Below are positions 60,562 through 64,000 of a stretch of 64,000 nt of DNA, in pieces (positions within the stretch are counted from its first letter, which is position 1; each line of letters opens with the position of its first letter). Under the pieces are notes generated by a model, which had not been told where the DNA came from, did no database searches, and saw only the letters and a program-made list of their open reading frames with translations. The translations under genes were made by a program, and so were the position numbers. The stretch is from Tillus elongatus (lineage: Eukaryota > Arthropoda > Insecta > Coleoptera > Cleridae), in assembly GCA_964006375.1 (NCBI GenBank), contig OZ023266.1:61821946-61885945 (forward strand), given 5' to 3'.

Positions 60562-60575
60562 TGAATGGTCATAGT
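60562..60575. repeat. Target-site duplication of the LOA element (5' side)
   Basis: TGAATGGTCATAGT, identical to 54716-54729. Confidence 0.93.
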
Positions 60576-60703
60576 CATAACAATATTGTTAATATGACAA
60601 TCGCACAATGTAGAGAAATAGTAGGCTGAGCCTGTAAGAAGAAACCTTCATATGAATGTATGTCGTAAACGCCCTTACTTTTTAGATACAATAAAATACA
60701 AAA

Positions 60704-60930
60704 GTCTGGATGCAGCAAGTGCGATATGGTAGTGAATTTTCATAGAAATGATCTGACATCAAATAATTTATTATAACCTTTTTTTCTTGTAACATAGAAA
60801 TCAAATTTTGGTGTATAGTTTACATTTTATATCGTAAACGTAACTACCAAATTTGATTATAATAGCTTTTTTATTTTTGAGATAAAAGTTTTTTTCGAAT
60901 GAAAACTCAAAATTTTCCCGGAAAACGAAA
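60704..60930 (+). repeat. TA-core repeat, internally deleted, copy 18
   Basis: GATGCAGCAAGTGCGATATG opens it, followed by a body fragment that matches the deleted copy 7 (15213) rather than full copies, ending in GAAAACTCAAAATTTTCCCG. Confidence 0.6.
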
Positions 60931-60972
60931 CAAGGTGCGTACCGTCATCAGTAGGTATTGGGCCACTTTGGA

Positions 60973-61226
60973 CAGACAGTGACGTCACATGTGGTTAAGT
61001 ATGGGATCTGCGTTACCGACATGACAGTTGACAGTTGACAGCTGCCAGTTACCGACATGACAGTTGACAGTTGACAGCTGCCAGTTACCGACCCAACAGT
61101 ATATAGATAGGGGGGCCCCGCCCACAAGGACTCCGTCCCTTCCAAGATGGCGGACCCAAGATGGCTTCCAATGTAACCTGCATTCTAAGGTCATTGACCT
61201 GTCTTTGGCCAGACAGTGACGTCACA
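60973..61226 (-). promoter_or_regulatory. Promoter-like cluster: CRE, YY1-like, GC box, TATA-like
   Basis: Two identical 17-bp strings CAGACAGTGACGTCACA (60973-60989 and 61210-61226) each hold a perfect CRE palindrome TGACGTCA. Between them, on the minus strand and in order, lie two GCCATCTTGG-type sites (61144-61168), a GC box GGGCGGGG (61117-61125) and a TATA-like CTATATAC (about 61099-61107). That order and spacing would fire leftward from near 61070. No gene starts there in this window. Confidence 0.45.
61012..61092. repeat. 36-bp tandem repeat, about 2.2 copies
   Basis: GTTACCGACATGACAGTTGA starts units at 61012 and 61048, and GTTACCGAC starts a third at 61084. Each unit contains TGACAGTTGACAG and CAGCTGCCAG. 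Confidence 0.9.
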
Positions 61227-61300
61227 CGACTTGGGCCAGACAGTCACATAAGTGTCTAACCTATTACTTCAAATTATTATATTTTGAAAAAAACCATTTG

Positions 61301-61372
61301 GTGCAGGTGAGTTTCGAACCCGGGGCATTCAGATGGGAGGCAACGATGCTACCCATTGAGCTAAGCAGACGC
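61301..61372 (-). repeat. tRNA-like SINE head or tRNA pseudogene (72 bp)
   Basis: The minus strand has the exact length and layout of a tRNA. Box A is TAGCTCAATGGG in the right position. A possible anticodon loop CTCCCAT gives CCC (Gly), and box B is GGTTCGAAACT. Acceptor and anticodon stems do not pair well, so it is decayed. It shares TAGC(A/G)TCGTTGCCTCC with the unit at 2291-2357. Confidence 0.6.
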
Positions 61373-61960
61373 TTGTTAATTTATTGTTTTAGGCTGGTAT
61401 ATATATATACGACTTTTAATTACAAACAAACCATACATGTAACATAATTAAAGTTTTTGTTATTATTAGACAAATGGATGATTTACAAAATAATGTTTAA
61501 TATTAGAGGCGGAACCAAAACGGAGGAACCAAAATGGCGGAAAATGGCGGAATGAAAGATGGCGGTCTAACCTGTGATACCTTAAGCTGACATCCCTGAC
61601 ATTATAAAAATGGTGGCTTTCGTTCTTAAAGATGGTGCGCTGATAAGGATGGTTGAAGACTCCATTATTTAAAGTTACGTCACCCCAACCTTTAGAGCCG
61701 ACAAATGAGAGTGAGGTTGATAAGCGAGAATAATGGTATTGATCGAAGACTCCATGATTTAAAGTTACGCCCCCCATTAAAACAAACCATTCATAAAGCT
61801 TTTGTTATTAGACATAAGACATAATAATTAATATGTTTAATATTAGACAGACTAGAACGTCACAATTGTTATATGGGTAGGTTCTAAAAATAACACACAG
61901 AGGTCGCTGGCAAAACAAAAGAAGGAAGTTCAGAAACAAAATAGACAACAGGTTCAACCG
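61373..61960. other. Stretch rich in ATGGCGG-type motifs, no gene
   Basis: AAATGGCGGAAAATGGCGG and AAGATGGCGG cluster at 61532-61565, on the minus strand CCGCCATNTT (YY1-like). Two diverged versions of a GACTCCAT(T/G)ATTTAAAGTTACG segment occur at 61659 and 61748, about 89 bp apart. Confidence 0.5.
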
Positions 61961-62935
61961 TGAGATGTACGATAGAACCAACACATGCACGGTGTTAAGG
62001 AGGCCAAATCAAATTGGAATATACAATAAAATGGCCACTTCCGGTCTAAACTTTAAATCGTTATATCTTTTCAACGACAAGTGATAGAAATGAACTGACT
62101 TCAAAAATATATGTTTCGTAACAAGATCTACAAGAAACAGATAAAAAACTTCAAACCCTTATCGCGGAAGATCCGTGAGATGTACGAGAGAACCAATACA
62201 TGCACGGTGTTAAGGAGGCCAAATCAAATTGGAATATACAATAAAATGGCCACTTCCGGTCTAAACTTTAAATCGTTATATCTTTTCAACGGAAAGTGAT
62301 AGAAAGGAACCGACTTCAAAAATGTATGTTTCGTAACAAGGTCTACAAGAAAATGAGATAAAAAACTTTAAACCCTTATCGCGGAAGATCCGTGAGATGT
62401 ACGAGAGAACCAACACATGCACGGTGTTAAGGAGGCCAAATCAAATTGGAATATACAATAAAATGGCCACTTCCGGTCTAAACTTTAAATCGTTATATCT
62501 TTTCAACGGAAAGTGATAGAAATGAACTGACTTTAAAAATGTATGTTTCGTAACAAGCTCTACAAGAAACTGAGATAAAAAACTTTAAACCCTTATCGCG
62601 GAAGATCCGTGAGATGTACGATAGAATCAACACATGCACGGTGTTAAGGAGGCCAAATCAAATTGGAATATACAATAAAATGGCCACTTCCGGTCTAAAC
62701 TTTAAATCGTTATATCTTTTCAACGGAAAGTGATAGAAAGGAACCGACTTCAAAAATGTATGTTTCGTAACAAGGTCTACAAGAAACTGAGATAAAAAAC
62801 TTCAAACCCTTATCTCGGAAGATCGGCGAGATGTACGATAGAACCAACACACGCACGGTGTTCAGCAAGTCAAACTCTATTAACATATCCAATAAAAATG
62901 TTACTTCCGGTAGACACTTCCGGTATAGCTATTCT
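61961..62935. repeat. 217-bp tandem satellite, about 4.5 units
   Basis: Units start at GAGATGTACGA near 61961, 62176, 62393, 62610 and 62827, so the period is 215-217 bp. Each full unit includes CATGCACGGTGTTAAGGAGG, then AAAATGGCCACTTCCGGT, AAATCGTTATATCTTTTCAA and CTTATCGCGGAAGATCCG. Units are about 95% alike except the last, which diverges and gains a second ACTTCCGGT. No conserved open frame. Confidence 0.93.
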
Positions 62936-63290
62936 TAGAGCTACATACATGTGTGACACCTCAAAATAATCGTCTTGTTGAACAGAAGAAAGAAATATAG
63001 TTTTTAAGGAAATCAAAACAAGTTGTGTTAACATCTAAAAACAACACACTCTCTCTTAGACTTAATGAAGTTACTTTCAGAGAAATTTTCAAGCTTACCA
63101 TGAGGACCAGTATTCAATGGCGTATTTAAATGTTGACTACATCAAGTGATGCGTGCTACAGACAAATTTTAGTATACCCTCTTAGGCTTATTGAAGTTGA
63201 CGGCACAGGCAGCTGTCAAGCGTACCTAACAAACCAAAGTAAATATGTCTTGAAGAACAGTCTTGAATTGCCCTAAACCAACACATCTCT
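62936..63290. other. Unassigned stretch between two repeat arrays
   Basis: GACTTAATGAAGTTACTTTC near 63059 and CTTAGGCTTATTGAAGTTGA near 63181 suggest one more diverged pair of repeats about 120 bp apart. No gene. Confidence 0.35.
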
Positions 63291-63295
63291 ATCAT

Positions 63296-63960
63296 TTCAG
63301 AGTAATCTTAGCCATGTGACCAGTTAAACTAAGTATCTTGAAGTGTAGCTTTTATGTTTATGAGATATAAAATAAGAAAACCAAAGAGTTAATTGTCTAT
63401 TACAACAACAAGCAGAAGGGGTTGACTTGGTACCTACAGCTGCTACATACTTGGTAAAAATGGGGTGCCACTAGCATTTCAGAGTAATTTTAACCACACA
63501 ACACTCTTAACTAACTGTCTTGAGTATGTGTTAATGGGTGGAAATAACAAAACTAAAGAGTTGATTGTCTATTACAACTGTCAGCTAAAGAAGCATTTAG
63601 GTAGCCGGAATACCGATATCCTAAATATTTCAAGAGTAATCTTAGTCATACAACACTCTTAACTAACTGTCTTGAGATGTGGCTTTATGTGTCATTGGTT
63701 GGAAAATAAGAAAACTAAAGAGTTGATTGCCTATTACAACAGTCAGCTAAAGGAACATTTGGGTTATCGGAATACCGATATGCCAAATGTTCCAACCGAA
63801 GGAGCCCACTTAGAGTTATCTCCAGGGGCTCGGAATACCGATGCCCTAGAAGTGTCGGAGGCAACATTTCAATTAACACCAACAACCGCTAAATACTTGT
63901 TGGACTTTAGTATGTTTGGTATTAAATTTGGCTTGTTGGATAACCAATCATTTTTATGAA
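63296..63960 (+). repeat. Repeated coding-like cassette, unrecognised family
   Basis: Three diverged units share TTTCARAGTAATYTTAG-type starts (63296, 63478, about 63630), AACACTCTTAACTAACTGTC and AAACTAAAGAGTTGATTG. Translated, the conserved core reads KTKELIVYYNSQLKEHLG followed by RNTD. The last unit runs on in frame (63672-63959, 95 codons) through GAHLELSPGARNTDALEVSE to a stop. The leading part of each unit shifts phase relative to the core. This may be repeated exons with AG acceptors (TTTCAG) or a decayed internal repeat of one long gene. No function is suggested; it reaches nearly to the window edge. Confidence 0.4.
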
Positions 63961-64000
63961 AAATGCAACAATTTTTATTTCTGCGTAAATACATGTAAAT

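Noticed and set aside
61301..61372. A functional tRNA-Gly gene
   Set aside because: Boxes A and B are good, but the acceptor and anticodon stems do not pair, and a related degraded copy exists at 2291.
61961..62935. CRISPR-like array
   Set aside because: Whole 217-bp units repeat head to tail with no variable spacers, and the rest of the window is plainly eukaryotic transposon DNA.

Overview
The window looks like transposon-dense, AT-rich nuclear DNA from an animal, most likely an insect with a large genome. The evidence is the mix of element families: LOA-type, R4/Dong-like, RTE-like and CR1/L2/Jockey-like LINEs, Penelope-like elements with GIY-YIG endonucleases, DD41D mariners and a hAT element. 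About twenty long (TA)n tracts and a diverged interspersed repeat fill most of the rest. I found no convincing host gene. The exact taxon cannot be told from sequence alone; a beetle is only a guess.

Layout. 1-490: GIY-YIG end of a Penelope-like element. 1.7-8.8 kb: first block of a dispersed repeat, called here the TA-core repeat. It pairs inverted copies of a GCAGCAAGTGCGTTATG motif about 300 bp apart, then has about 800 bp of non-coding sequence, a (TA)n core and a hairpin tail. 9.5-12.2 kb: two pieces of restriction-like-endonuclease LINEs in (TAA)n. 12.3-14.3 kb: dead mariner between (TA)n tracts. 16.3-17.2 and 23.1-24.7 kb: two 5'-truncated LOA LINEs with target-site duplications. 20-22.9, 27-28.4 and 33.7-35.6 kb: more TA-core repeats. 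25.4-26.3 kb: Penelope end split by a (TA)n-bounded insert. 29.1-30.9 kb: LINE tail beside a deleted mariner. 31.6-32.4 and 36.8-38.1 kb: broken LINEs. 39.7-42.4 kb: decayed hAT element with an exact 8-bp duplication. 43.5-47.5 kb: TA-core repeats, one split by an apparently intact DD41D mariner. 47.9-48.8 kb: RTE-like LINE joined to a Penelope piece. 48.9-51.4 kb: third mariner with a possible small intron. 52.5-54.4 kb: Penelope-like element in a 654-bp inverted repeat. 54.7-60.6 kb: full-length LOA retrotransposon with two open frames and a 14-bp duplication. 60.9-64 kb: a different landscape, with a promoter-like cluster, a 36-bp tandem repeat, a tRNA-like SINE head, a 217-bp satellite carrying YY1- and ETS-like sites, and a repeated unrecognised coding-like cassette.

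The best candidates for mobile elements that are or recently were active are the LOA element (54730-60561) and the mariner at 44687-46756. The best candidates for something undescribed are the TA-core repeat family with its links to (TA)n and mariner insertion, the intron-like insert in the third mariner, and the regulatory-motif-rich repeats at 60.9-64 kb.
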